DNA from: an uncultured Bacteroidales bacterium
GTDB taxonomy: Bacteria; Bacteroidota; Bacteroidia; Bacteroidales; UBA3824
Direction: 5' to 3'
Length of the DNA stretch: 64,000 nt
NCBI GenBank assembly: GCA_937877455.1
Contig: CALFIU010000177.1
Span: 65,503-129,502 of the forward strand
Position numbers and translations under genes: made by a program. A model generated the notes under the pieces. The model searched no databases and had not been told where the DNA came from. It worked only from the letters and a program-made list of their open reading frames with translations. Below are positions 43,753 to 52,247 of this stretch, one piece after another; within the stretch, counting starts at the first letter, position 1, and each line of letters begins with the position of its first letter.

Positions 43753-45027
43753 TTATTTTGCAACAAAAATTTTGTATTCCCATGGCTTGAGAGTAAAGTT
43801 CTCAAGTGTTGAGAATTTTTTTTCTTCGTTTGTAAGGAAGTCGGTGTATTTACCCTCTAAGAGTTGGTTTTCTGCTTTAAATTCCGTTTGTTCGTGGCTT
43901 AGATTAAAAAAGGCAATCACTTTGTTTTTGTCTTTTATTCTTGCAAATACGTATGCTCGTGAGTTGTCGGAAGTGAATATTTTTGAAAAACTACCACCAA
44001 ATTTTCCGTTCCAAAGTGCAGGATTGTCTTTTTTTAGCCCGTTAAGTTTTTTGTAAAAATCTTCGAGAGGGTAGTCGCCCCATTCGATGCAATCTTTTTC
44101 AAAAAAAGGTAGGCTACGGTTTAATGCGCTTTCTTGTCCGCTGTATATCAGTGGCATTGCAGGAAGACAATATGATAAAACAGCGTATGTTTTTGCACCG
44201 TTGCCATATCTTTGATATTCGCTACCGTGCCATGAGTTTTCGTCGTGGTTTGAGGTAAACACCATGCGGTATTCGCTATTTGGATAATTCCAAATTTCAG
44301 CCGAACGATAGTGGTCAAGGTCGTAAACGTTTTGTTCTCGACGTGTGATTTTAGCCATCAGTGCTTGAAGATTCCACGAGTACGACATATCGAATGCTTG
44401 GTGTATTTGAGGATCTTCCCATTCAGCGAGCCAAAACAAATCTTTTTTCTTTTTTTCAATTTCTGTACGGGCTTGTATCCAAAAATCAACAGGTACAAGT
44501 CCCGCCATGTCGCAACGATAGCCGTCGATGTCTAACTTTTCTACCCAAAATTTCAAGGCGTCTATCATAGCCTCTCTTGTGGCAGGATTGCCGTAGTTTA
44601 GATGAGCTGTATCTGTCCAATCTGCGTTTGGAGCTTTTATGTTGCCCCATTGGTCGCGTTCGTAATATTCGGGGTGTGAGGTTATCCATTCGTGATCCCA
44701 AGCGGTGTGATTGGCAACCCAGTCGAGAACAACGTGCATACCAGCTTTGTGAATTTGGTCAACTACAATTTTAAGGTCGTCTATTGTTCCGTAGTCGGGA
44801 TTAACTGTTTTGTAATCGCGTATGCTGTATGCGCTACCGAGCGTTCCTTTGCGGTTAACTTGTCCTACAGGAAATATTGGCATAAGCCAAACTATGCTTA
44901 CACCCATATTTTTTAGTCGGTTGATGTGAGGAACAAATGCTTTAAGAGTTCCTTCTTTTGTATATTGGCGTATATTTACTTCGTAAATATTTGCTGCCTT
45001 TGTCCATTCTGCTATTTTAAACGACAT
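43753..45027 (-). CDS. Cytoplasmic alpha-amylase family (GH13) enzyme
   Basis: GH13 hydrolase for maltodextrins, 424 residues, without a signal peptide. Conserved regions: VVLDWVANHT (region I), DGYRCDMAG (region II, catalytic Asp nucleophile), FWLAEWED (region III, Glu acid) and FTSNHDENSW (region IV, Asp stabiliser). The C-terminal beta domain is short. Lacking a signal, it should degrade imported oligosaccharides inside the cell together with MalQ, whose gene is 41 bases upstream. Confidence 0.92.
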   Translation of the reverse strand: MSFKIAEWTKAANIYEVNIRQYTKEGTLKAFVPHINRLKNMGVSIVWLMPIFPVGQVNRKGTLGSAYSIRDYKTVNPDYGTIDDLKIVVDQIHKAGMHVVLDWVANHTAWDHEWITSHPEYYERDQWGNIKAPNADWTDTAHLNYGNPATREAMIDALKFWVEKLDIDGYRCDMAGLVPVDFWIQARTEIEKKKKDLFWLAEWEDPQIHQAFDMSYSWNLQALMAKITRREQNVYDLDHYRSAEIWNYPNSEYRMVFTSNHDENSWHGSEYQRYGNGAKTYAVLSYCLPAMPLIYSGQESALNRSLPFFEKDCIEWGDYPLEDFYKKLNGLKKDNPALWNGKFGGSFSKIFTSDNSRAYVFARIKDKNKVIAFFNLSHEQTEFKAENQLLEGKYTDFLTNEEKKFSTLENFTLKPWEYKIFVAK

Positions 45028-45068
45028 ATTTTTGTGTTTTATTTGGTTTATGTTTGTATTTTTTTATT

Positions 45069-47768
45069 TTAGTATGCTTCATCTCTACCTGAGATGTGTA
45101 GCATAGAACGCAACATTCCATTAAAATTGGTTGCAGCCAAAAGTGTGTCTGTGCTTATGTGGCAACGGTAGCACCAATAGTGATTGCTTTCTGATGGTAT
45201 ATTGATGCGTTCTTCTTGTGGTTTTTCGTAACGTAACACTTCGTCCATTCCGAGTAGGTCTTGAATTGGGAATACAGCCCACATTGCAGGTGAATACAAG
45301 TGTTGGTAGATTATTTCTTTAACAACGTTGGTTTCGCAATAGTATGGAGCATCGCCATTTTGACCAAGTATTGTGTTGTAAAACCGTTTAGAACGCTCTC
45401 TATCTTCTTCCCACCAAGCGCGTATTACGGAAGTGTCGTGTGATGATGGTGTTGCTACGCTTAGGTACGGATAACTTGCTGGTCGTCCAAATTCTACTCG
45501 TGGTTCTTTTGGCATACGTTGTATTTCAAGACTTAAGATGTTAAGTTCTTTCATTACTTCTGGTACGCAAGCTGGAATCATGCCAAGGTCTTCGCCGCAG
45601 ACAAGCATATCAGTACTTTCTATCAAAGCTGGAAGTTTTATTTCGGCTTGACGTTTCCATAGATTTTCGCTTCTATGGTAGTAATAATCGTTGTATATGT
45701 CGCTTATTACTTGGCGAGCATAAGGGTCGAGTTCTTTGTATGAGTATGTTTTAAACAGCGTGTGTCGTGGGTGTATCTTGTCGGGATTGTTTGGGTCTTG
45801 TATAAAAAGCACTTCACTTGAGAGATGAAGCAATTTTTGTTTCATTATCGTAAATTTGAGAAAGTCTTCGGGGCTTGTTACTCCGAGTCTCTTGAAATAC
45901 GATTCTATTTTTTGCTGTGTATTGAACTCTTCTTTAAATTTGAAACATCCGTGAGTTGTTTCTTCAAAGAAACAATGTATTACGTATCCTGTATCTTCGT
46001 TAAAAAATGTACGTAGCATGTGCTCTCTAACGTATGGGGTGCAGAATCTTTCGTAGTTGAATGTTACTCCACGGTCTGTTAGTTCTTTTTTGTCAATTGG
46101 CATTACGGGGTTGAATACGCCAAGTATGCCTCGCGTTTGAGATGTGCTTATGCTCCAAATTCTGAAAAATCCGAGAATGTGGTCAATGCGATAGGCATCG
46201 AAGTATTCTGACATTTTTTTTAATCTTGCTTTCCACCACGCAAAACCGTCTTTGGCCATTTCGTCCCAATTGTATGTTGGAAATCCCCAATTTTGTCCGT
46301 CTTCAGAAAAATCATCTGGTGGTGCGCCTGCTTGTTGGTCGAGGTGATAGAGGTTTGGATTTACCCATGCATCTACGCTGTTGCGAATTATTCCAATGGG
46401 TATGTCGCCTTTTAATACAATGCCGTTTTCGCGAGCATAGTCTGATACTTTTTTTAATTGAAGATGTAGGTGATATTGAATAAAAAAATGTATGGCTATG
46501 TCGTCAAAACTTTCGCTATCTGGTTGACACAAGTTGTTGACAAATGATTGCGAAAATTTTGCATATTCTCCCCATTTAGAGAAATCTGCTGTGCTGTTGA
46601 GGTCGCGTAAATAAGAGAAAACAGCGTATGGTTTTAGCCAATCTTTGTTTTTTTCAAAAAACTTTTGATATTCTGGGTCTTGTAGAAATGCTCGTTTATT
46701 TTTATCGTAGATTACTTTAAATAATCTCGATTTAAGTGTCATAACTTGTTCGTAATCTATTTTTTCGAGTTGGTTTAGTTCTTCACTGTGTTGTTGCAGA
46801 CTACTTGCGGCTTCTAGTGTTAATTCTCCCATTTCGCTTACTCTTAAATATATAGGGTGTAATGCAAACACTGATAAGCAACCGTATGGATACGAGTCTG
46901 TGTATGTGTGGGTTTGAATGGTATCGTTTACGGGGAGTAATTGTATCATTCTTAAGCCAGTGGCTTTTGCCCAGTCTATTAGTTTTATTAAATCGAGAAA
47001 TTCTCCAACGCCCAAGCCTTCTTTGCTTCGTAACGAGAATACTGGCACTGCTACGCCAGCTCCTTTCCAAGGGTAACGAGGAAACTTGAAATCTTCATCG
47101 TTGAGAAAGTAGAATGCGTTGTCGCCAACTGGGGCCTGAAAATAACGTGAAAGATATTCTTCAAGTGCTACTCTGTTGGTTTGTTTGTTGCAGATGCAAT
47201 ATTTATATTCTGTATATTGTTCTGGTTTGTTTATGGTAAATTCTGCACTCCAAATAGGGAATAGCTCATCGTTTAGTGGTACAATGATGTTGTCTTCGGG
47301 TATTCGTCCGATGAATTTTATTGCAACATAGTTTTCTTGTTTTACTCTAACCAGAGGAATGGATGCCCTTACAGAAATTTTTCCTTCTGTTTTATTGGTA
47401 AGCCTTTCTACTTTTTGCTGATTTTTACGATTAAAAATCACAGATTTGAAAGCCGACGAATACATTGCGTTGAGGGGCGATGAGGTTGGTTTCCAAAATT
47501 CTTGTATAAAAATTTCTGGTGGTTCGTAGTTTGGAAAATGAAAATTACGCCAACCATATTCGTAAAGAGTTGTTCCGATATTGTTATCAATCATCATATA
47601 TCGGTATTGAAAAGGTTGTGTAGTTGCATAATCGATTTGATGTTCCAAAATCCAATCGCCATCATTTTGTGGTGTCATGATGACAGGTGTGCTTTTGCCT
47701 GGCAGTCCTTCTATTGCTATTTGCTGTCCATAGCAGGTTCGATAATTTATCTTAAAAGTTATTTTCAT
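45069..47768 (-). CDS. malQ: 4-alpha-glucanotransferase with N-terminal starch-binding region
   Basis: Amylomaltase (GH77) that disproportionates maltodextrins. The 899-residue protein is of the long form: residues 1-235 contain two CBM20-like starch-binding domains (CYGQQIAIEGLPGKS; RASIPLVRVKQENYVAIKF), and the GH77 domain starts at GAGVAVPVFSLRSKEGLGVG. Catalytic residues are in YRIDHILGFFRIWSI (Asp), VCGEDLGMIPACVP (Glu) and TPSSHDTSVIRAWW (Asp). GDIPIGIIRNSVDAWVNPNLY is the family loop. It probably forms an operon with the amylase gene downstream; the Lrp-type regulator gene lies just upstream in the same direction. Confidence 0.95.
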   Translation of the reverse strand: MKITFKINYRTCYGQQIAIEGLPGKSTPVIMTPQNDGDWILEHQIDYATTQPFQYRYMMIDNNIGTTLYEYGWRNFHFPNYEPPEIFIQEFWKPTSSPLNAMYSSAFKSVIFNRKNQQKVERLTNKTEGKISVRASIPLVRVKQENYVAIKFIGRIPEDNIIVPLNDELFPIWSAEFTINKPEQYTEYKYCICNKQTNRVALEEYLSRYFQAPVGDNAFYFLNDEDFKFPRYPWKGAGVAVPVFSLRSKEGLGVGEFLDLIKLIDWAKATGLRMIQLLPVNDTIQTHTYTDSYPYGCLSVFALHPIYLRVSEMGELTLEAASSLQQHSEELNQLEKIDYEQVMTLKSRLFKVIYDKNKRAFLQDPEYQKFFEKNKDWLKPYAVFSYLRDLNSTADFSKWGEYAKFSQSFVNNLCQPDSESFDDIAIHFFIQYHLHLQLKKVSDYARENGIVLKGDIPIGIIRNSVDAWVNPNLYHLDQQAGAPPDDFSEDGQNWGFPTYNWDEMAKDGFAWWKARLKKMSEYFDAYRIDHILGFFRIWSISTSQTRGILGVFNPVMPIDKKELTDRGVTFNYERFCTPYVREHMLRTFFNEDTGYVIHCFFEETTHGCFKFKEEFNTQQKIESYFKRLGVTSPEDFLKFTIMKQKLLHLSSEVLFIQDPNNPDKIHPRHTLFKTYSYKELDPYARQVISDIYNDYYYHRSENLWKRQAEIKLPALIESTDMLVCGEDLGMIPACVPEVMKELNILSLEIQRMPKEPRVEFGRPASYPYLSVATPSSHDTSVIRAWWEEDRERSKRFYNTILGQNGDAPYYCETNVVKEIIYQHLYSPAMWAVFPIQDLLGMDEVLRYEKPQEERINIPSESNHYWCYRCHISTDTLLAATNFNGMLRSMLHISGRDEAY

Positions 47769-47804
47769 TTAAATATTATTATTCCAAATCCAAATAATGT
47801 TATT

Positions 47805-48266
47805 TTATTTTTCAACAGGCACTTTGTTGGTTTGTTTTACAACACCCATTACAAATGTGCTATGCAAACTGCCTATGCAGGTTAATAGTCCGAGTTTATT
47901 TAGTACAAAGCTTTGATATTCATTCATGTTGTGTACATAAACCTTAATTTGATAGTCGTAGTCGCCACTAACGTTGAAACATTCGGTAACTTCGTTGTAA
48001 TGAGCCATTGCTTCAACAAACTCTTGACTACATTCGCGTGTGTGTTGTTTTAGTCTTACGTTGCAGAGTACCATAAATGAATTGCCTATTTTGCTGGCAT
48101 CTACCACTGCCATGTATTTTTTTATTATGCCTTCGCGTTCCATACGTTTTACGCGTTCAAAAACTGGCGTTGTGCTTAGGTTTACTCGAACAGCAAGTTC
48201 TTTTGTGGTAAGATTGGAGTTTTCCTGTAGTTGATTTAATATTTTTATATCTGTTTCGTCAATCAT
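47805..48266 (-). CDS. Lrp/AsnC-family transcriptional regulator
   Basis: One-domain-plus-RAM regulator. From ATG 48266 (MIDETDIKILNQLQ, 153 residues) it begins with the typical Lrp helix-turn-helix (LNQLQENSNLTTKELAVRVNLSTTPVFERVKRMEREGIIKKY) and continues into the RAM ligand-binding domain (VTECFNVSGDYDYQIKVYV). The frame runs on to 48314 but that part lacks family similarity. It is divergent from gdhA, so it may respond to an amino acid and control gdhA (inference). Confidence 0.92.
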   Translation of the reverse strand: MIDETDIKILNQLQENSNLTTKELAVRVNLSTTPVFERVKRMEREGIIKKYMAVVDASKIGNSFMVLCNVRLKQHTRECSQEFVEAMAHYNEVTECFNVSGDYDYQIKVYVHNMNEYQSFVLNKLGLLTCIGSLHSTFVMGVVKQTNKVPVEK

Positions 48267-48498
48267 ATTTATAATTTTTTGGGTCGTTGTGGTATTCGTT
48301 TGTATCAATAGCATAAATCTTTCTTAACGGCTCAAAGTTAAGAAACTTTTTTAGAAAATTATTCTTTTGCTAAATTTATTTTTGGGTAAATTTTAATTTT
48401 TTTTGTTAAAAGGTGGAATTATAGCAGTTATTATGTTTGGGATATACGTATTTTTCGTAAAAGCGAGGTTAAAATTTTTTAGTTTGCAAGTATTGGTA

Positions 48499-48506
48499 TA
48501 GTTTTG
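48499..48506 (+). promoter_or_regulatory. -7 promoter element for gdhA
   Basis: TAGTTTTG matches TAnnTTTG and lies 36 bases before the gdhA start codon. Confidence 0.45.
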
Positions 48507-48542
48507 CAGCGTAAAAATTAAAAAATAAAAAAGAATTTAGCT

Positions 48543-49898
48543 ATGTCTGATATTACAAATGTTGAGGTAAATGATTTTATGGCAAAAGTTATTGCCAAAA
48601 ATCCTGGTGAAACCGAATTTCATCAAGCAGTAAAAGAAGTTGTGGAATCGTTGATGGAGTTTATCGACGAAAACCCAAAATATAAAAAAGGTAAAATCCT
48701 TGAGCGTATGGTTGAACCTGAAAGAGTTATCATGTTCCGTGTTCCATGGATTGATGATAAAGGTGAGATTCAAATTAACAGGGGTTTCCGTATTCAGATG
48801 AACAGCGCAATAGGACCTTACAAAGGTGGTTTGCGTTTTCACCCAACTGTAAACCTTGGTATTTTGAAATTCCTCGCATTTGAGCAGGTATTCAAAAATA
48901 GCCTTACAACACTTCCTATGGGTGGAGGTAAAGGTGGTTCAGACTTCGATCCAAAAGGTAAATCTGACAATGAAGTAATGCGTTTTTGTCAAAGTTTTAT
49001 GACCGAGCTACAACGTCATATTGGAGCTGATACCGACGTTCCTGCTGGAGATATAGGTGTTGGTGGTCGTGAAATTGGTTTCCTCTATGGTCAATATAAA
49101 CGCATTCGTGATGAATTTACTGGAGTGCTTACAGGAAAAGCATTAGGTTGGGGTGGTTCTCTTATCCGTCCTGAAGCTACTGGTTATGGTGTTGTTTATT
49201 TTGCACAAGAAATGCTCGCTACCAAAGGCGATAGCATAAAAGGCAAAACAGTAACTATTTCTGGTTCTGGTAACGTTGCTCAATACGCTGTTCAAAAATG
49301 TATTCAACTTGGTGCTAAAGTTGTTACAATGTCAGATTCGTCAGGATTTGTTTACGACAAAGATGGTATTGATGAAGCTAAACTCGAATGGATTCTTGAG
49401 CTTAAGAATGTACGTCGTGGACGTATCAGCGAGTATGCAAAACAATTCCCTGGCGTAGAATATCACGAAGGTCAACGTCCTTGGGGTATAAAATGCGATG
49501 TTGCAATGCCTTGCGCAACCCAAAACGAAGTTAACGAAGAACAAGCAAAAGCTCTTGTTGCTAACGGTTGTATTTGTGTTGCTGAAGGTGCTAACATGCC
49601 TTCGCTCCCAGAAGCAATTGAAGTTTTCCAAAAAGCAAGAATCCTTTATGCACCTGGTAAAGCATCTAACGCTGGTGGTGTTTCGGTTTCTGGTTTGGAA
49701 ATGACTCAAAACTCTGAACGTCTTGCTTGGACTCGCGAAGAGGTTGATGCTAAACTTCACCAAATTATGGTTAACATTCACAAAACTTGTATCCAATACG
49801 GAAAAGAAGCTGATGGTTATATCAACTATGTAAAAGGTGCTAACATCGGTGGATTTGTAAAAGTTGCTGATGCAATGCTTGCTCAAGGATTGGTATAA
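48543..49898 (+). CDS. gdhA: Glutamate dehydrogenase (probably NADP-specific)
   Basis: Reductive amination of 2-oxoglutarate to glutamate, the main ammonium-assimilation route in many Bacteroidales. The 451-residue hexameric type is clear: RIQMNSAIGPYKGGLRFHPTVNL, PMGGGKGGSDFDPKGKSD (catalytic lysine region), GADTDVPAGDIGVGGREIGFLYGQY, the Rossmann motif VTISGSGNVAQYA and EGANMPSLPEAI. The codon usage is more biased than in neighbours, as expected for a highly expressed gene. It has its own promoter box and terminator. Confidence 0.96.
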   Translation: MSDITNVEVNDFMAKVIAKNPGETEFHQAVKEVVESLMEFIDENPKYKKGKILERMVEPERVIMFRVPWIDDKGEIQINRGFRIQMNSAIGPYKGGLRFHPTVNLGILKFLAFEQVFKNSLTTLPMGGGKGGSDFDPKGKSDNEVMRFCQSFMTELQRHIGADTDVPAGDIGVGGREIGFLYGQYKRIRDEFTGVLTGKALGWGGSLIRPEATGYGVVYFAQEMLATKGDSIKGKTVTISGSGNVAQYAVQKCIQLGAKVVTMSDSSGFVYDKDGIDEAKLEWILELKNVRRGRISEYAKQFPGVEYHEGQRPWGIKCDVAMPCATQNEVNEEQAKALVANGCICVAEGANMPSLPEAIEVFQKARILYAPGKASNAGGVSVSGLEMTQNSERLAWTREEVDAKLHQIMVNIHKTCIQYGKEADGYINYVKGANIGGFVKVADAMLAQGLV

Positions 49899-49930
49899 TA
49901 GCGAATTAGTAACGCAAATTTAGATAAACA

Positions 49931-49968
49931 CAAAACGTTCCTGTGAGTAATCTCAGGAACGTTTTTTT
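49931..49968 (+). terminator. Terminator after gdhA
   Basis: CAAAACGTTCCTG pairs with CAGGAACGTTTTTTTG across a 10-base loop, with seven T at the end. Confidence 0.9.
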
Positions 49969-49990
49969 GTGTTTACACCTTTATATTTTG

Positions 49991-50024
49991 TGTAAAAATA
50001 CATTTTTAAAAATGTATTTTTACA
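49991..50024. promoter_or_regulatory. Perfect 34-bp palindrome containing two TGTA-N4-TACA sites
   Basis: The arm TGTAAAAATACATTTTT (49991-50007) is immediately followed by its exact inverse complement. Each arm contains a 12-bp sub-palindrome: TGTAAAAATACA and TGTATTTTTACA. The inner site centre is about 53 and the outer about 75 bases before the predicted start of the NifS-like transcript, positions typical of activator sites. It could also act as a hairpin. Confidence 0.55.
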
Positions 50025-50034
50025 TTTTTTACTG

Positions 50035-50065
50035 TTGTACAAGAAAAACTCCAACTATAATTTTG
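50035..50065 (+). promoter_or_regulatory. Promoter of the NifS-like gene
   Basis: TTG (50035-50037), 20 bases, then TAATTTTG (50058-50065). It follows the 34-bp palindrome directly and gives a short leader ahead of the ATG at 50082. Confidence 0.5.
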
Positions 50066-50081
50066 CAAAAAACAAAAGAAA

Positions 50082-51209
50082 ATGAATTGTTGCGAAAACA
50101 TATTAACACAATATGGAAGTCTGCCAGAAAAAGCCGTTGTTAGGGCTATGAAACGTGTATATTTAAAAATTGGTAGAAATCTCAACAATTTGTCTAAGAT
50201 AAACAGCGAAATTATTAGTTCTGCCAAAAAAAACATTGCCAAATACGCCAAGTGTGAAGCCGAAGATGTTTTTTTTGTAAAATCTAAAGAAGAAGCTAAT
50301 AGATTGTGTATAAATTCTTTGGCACAAAAACTCAAACATCGTGGAAATCATATTGTAATTTCGCAAGTTGAACCAAAAGAAATATTGGAAACATGCTATA
50401 GTCTTGAAAAACAAGGCTTTATAATAACTAAAATTCCAGTTGCACGGTCGGGAGGGATAGACCTAAACATCTTAGAGCGTTCGTTGACACCAAATACTAT
50501 AATTGTTAGTGTAATGCATGCCAACAACGAAACAGGAGTAATGCAGCCAATGGAAAAAATTGTGGCAATGTGTAGGGCTTGTGGTGCAGTTTTACATTCT
50601 GATATATCAGTTTCGTTTGGACGTATTCCAATAAAAACCAAGGATATTGATGCTTTTTGTATTTCGTCGCATACTGTATGTGGACCACAAAATGTTGCTG
50701 CTGCCATTATCAAACATGGTTTTTCTGTTAACAATGATGAAATAAGTTTTGATAATTTTGCTGATAACCTTGCTGCAATTGCTGGATTTTCAAAATCTGT
50801 TTCTTTGGCATTTCATGGTCTTAGTCGAGAGTATAATCGTATATATGGTTTACGAGCCAAAATGATGGCAAAACTTTCACAAAGTTTTAATGGTATTTAT
50901 TTTAACGGAGATGATACATGCTGTTTGCCACATATAATTAATTTTTGTGTGAAAGGACTTGAAGGACGGGCGCAAAGTATTGTAGAAGATGTAAAAAATT
51001 GTACACCAGCTTTTTCTGCAACAGCCAATTGTGTGTCGCCACAAGGTTTTTCGCATGTGCTGAAAGCTATGGGGTTGAGTGAGTTTGAAGCAGGTGGGGC
51101 AGTTAGGATAGAGTTAAATCGTTTTGCCACTGCCAAGGAAACCGACAAAATTTTCAATATTTTGGGTAATAATCTCAAAAAAAATAAAATGCTTTTTTCT
51201 TTGTTGTAG
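50082..51209 (+). CDS. NifS-fold protein lacking the PLP lysine
   Basis: 375-residue protein of the class V aminotransferase/cysteine desulfurase fold. Family segments are visible: IIVSVMHANNETGVMQPMEKI, the Asp of HSDISVSFGRI, and the C-terminal FSHVLKAMGLSEFEAGGAVRIELNRF. The PLP Schiff-base lysine, normally in SSHKxxGPKG, is a threonine here (SSHTVCGPQN), and the N-terminal DNAATT-type cofactor block is not recognisable. A cysteine (ATANCVS) still sits near the desulfurase mobile-loop cysteine. It is probably not an active PLP enzyme; it may be a scaffold or sulfur/metal carrier. It begins the cooS-region gene group and has its own promoter. Confidence 0.75.
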   Translation: MNCCENILTQYGSLPEKAVVRAMKRVYLKIGRNLNNLSKINSEIISSAKKNIAKYAKCEAEDVFFVKSKEEANRLCINSLAQKLKHRGNHIVISQVEPKEILETCYSLEKQGFIITKIPVARSGGIDLNILERSLTPNTIIVSVMHANNETGVMQPMEKIVAMCRACGAVLHSDISVSFGRIPIKTKDIDAFCISSHTVCGPQNVAAAIIKHGFSVNNDEISFDNFADNLAAIAGFSKSVSLAFHGLSREYNRIYGLRAKMMAKLSQSFNGIYFNGDDTCCLPHIINFCVKGLEGRAQSIVEDVKNCTPAFSATANCVSPQGFSHVLKAMGLSEFEAGGAVRIELNRFATAKETDKIFNILGNNLKKNKMLFSLL

Positions 51210-51236
51210 GTGTTTTTTTTAACTTTGTAAAAAAAC

Positions 51237-52142
51237 ATGATAGATTTGCTCGTTAATATAACCCTTGTGGTTATAATGGTAGGTATTGGAATGTCGTTGA
51301 CATTCAACGATTTTAGAAAAGTTTTTGTATATCCAAAATCAATAATTACAGGCATAGGAAGTCAAGCACTATTGTTGCCAGCCACATCTTTTCTGTTGGC
51401 ATGGCTTGTGCCAGCCGATGGTTACATAAAACTTGGTATAGTGCTTATTGCACTTTGTCCCGTTGGAACAACGAGTAATATTCTTGTGCATATTTTTAAG
51501 GGAAACACAGCTCTTTCTATTTCTATGACAATTGTCAATAGTCTGCTAAGTCCGTTGACAATACCATTTTTTATAACGTTAGCAGCCGCTTTTTTTATCA
51601 ATGTTGGAACAACTGACAATGTAGATATTTCTTTTGCAAGCAGTGTGGTTGATATTTTAGTTATGGTAATAATACCAGCCGCTGTAGGGTTGTTTGTGCG
51701 CAAGTATTTGCCTAATGTGGCTCAAAAGTGTGAACAACCGCTAAAATTTATTCTTCCTGCAATGTTGTTGGTAGTTTTTTCGTTAAAAATATTTGTTGGT
51801 GGCAATGGTAACGGTTGTACTCCATTATCATTATCCGAAATTATTAAACTATCTCCATTTGTGTTGGCACTCAATATTATAGGAATGTATGGTGGGTTGT
51901 TTATTGCAAAGTTTTTTAAATTAGACAAACCATCCCAAATAACTGTTGCCATAGAAACTGGGCTTCAAAATACTGCACTTGCATTGGCAGTTGCTGCAAC
52001 TTTGCCCAACGGATGTGTAATTGAAAAGCCGATACTTGTTTATGCAATGTTTACATTTTTTACAGCAGTGGTTTTTCTTTTGATTCATTCTGATGTAAAA
52101 ATAAAAGATATTTTTGGTGCAAAAACCACAAAAAAAATGTAA
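51237..52142 (+). CDS. BASS-family (bile acid:sodium symporter-like) transporter
   Basis: Inner-membrane secondary carrier, 301 residues with about nine or ten membrane helices. BASS features: VGIGMSLTFNDFRKVF near the start, LGIVLIALCPVGTTSNILVHIFKGNTALSISMTIVNSLLSPLTIP (the sodium-site crossover segment), and AIETGLQNTALALAVAATL. Members carry bile acids, pyruvate, pantothenate or other organic anions; the substrate here is unknown. It follows the NifS-like gene by 27 bases, so it is likely in its operon. Confidence 0.88.
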   Translation: MIDLLVNITLVVIMVGIGMSLTFNDFRKVFVYPKSIITGIGSQALLLPATSFLLAWLVPADGYIKLGIVLIALCPVGTTSNILVHIFKGNTALSISMTIVNSLLSPLTIPFFITLAAAFFINVGTTDNVDISFASSVVDILVMVIIPAAVGLFVRKYLPNVAQKCEQPLKFILPAMLLVVFSLKIFVGGNGNGCTPLSLSEIIKLSPFVLALNIIGMYGGLFIAKFFKLDKPSQITVAIETGLQNTALALAVAATLPNGCVIEKPILVYAMFTFFTAVVFLLIHSDVKIKDIFGAKTTKKM

Positions 52143-52183
52143 AAATACAATTTTTTAAGTATTATTTTACCATGCTTATGGTA
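52139..52183. promoter_or_regulatory. Palindromic sites upstream of cooS
   Basis: TGTAAAAATACA (52139-52150) repeats the TGTA-N4-TACA motif found at 49991-50024. A second, different palindrome, TACCAT-GCTT-ATGGTA, lies at 52168-52183. Relative to the predicted start near 52221 their centres are at about -76 and -45. A shared regulator for the NifS-like unit and cooS is possible. Confidence 0.45.
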
Positions 52184-52206
52184 TTTCTAAAACTCAAACT
52201 TGCCAA

Positions 52207-52214
52207 TACTTTTG
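52207..52214 (+). promoter_or_regulatory. -7 promoter element for cooS
   Basis: TACTTTTG matches TAnnTTTG. It places the transcription start near 52221 and so supports ATG 52248, not the TTG at 52200, as the cooS start. Confidence 0.5.
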
Positions 52215-52247
52215 CACTTGAAAGAAATAAACATCAAGTCAAAAAAA

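Noticed and set aside
49341..49886. 181-residue minus-strand frame inside gdhA
   Set aside because: Overlap with a strongly conserved, codon-biased gene; a shadow of that bias.
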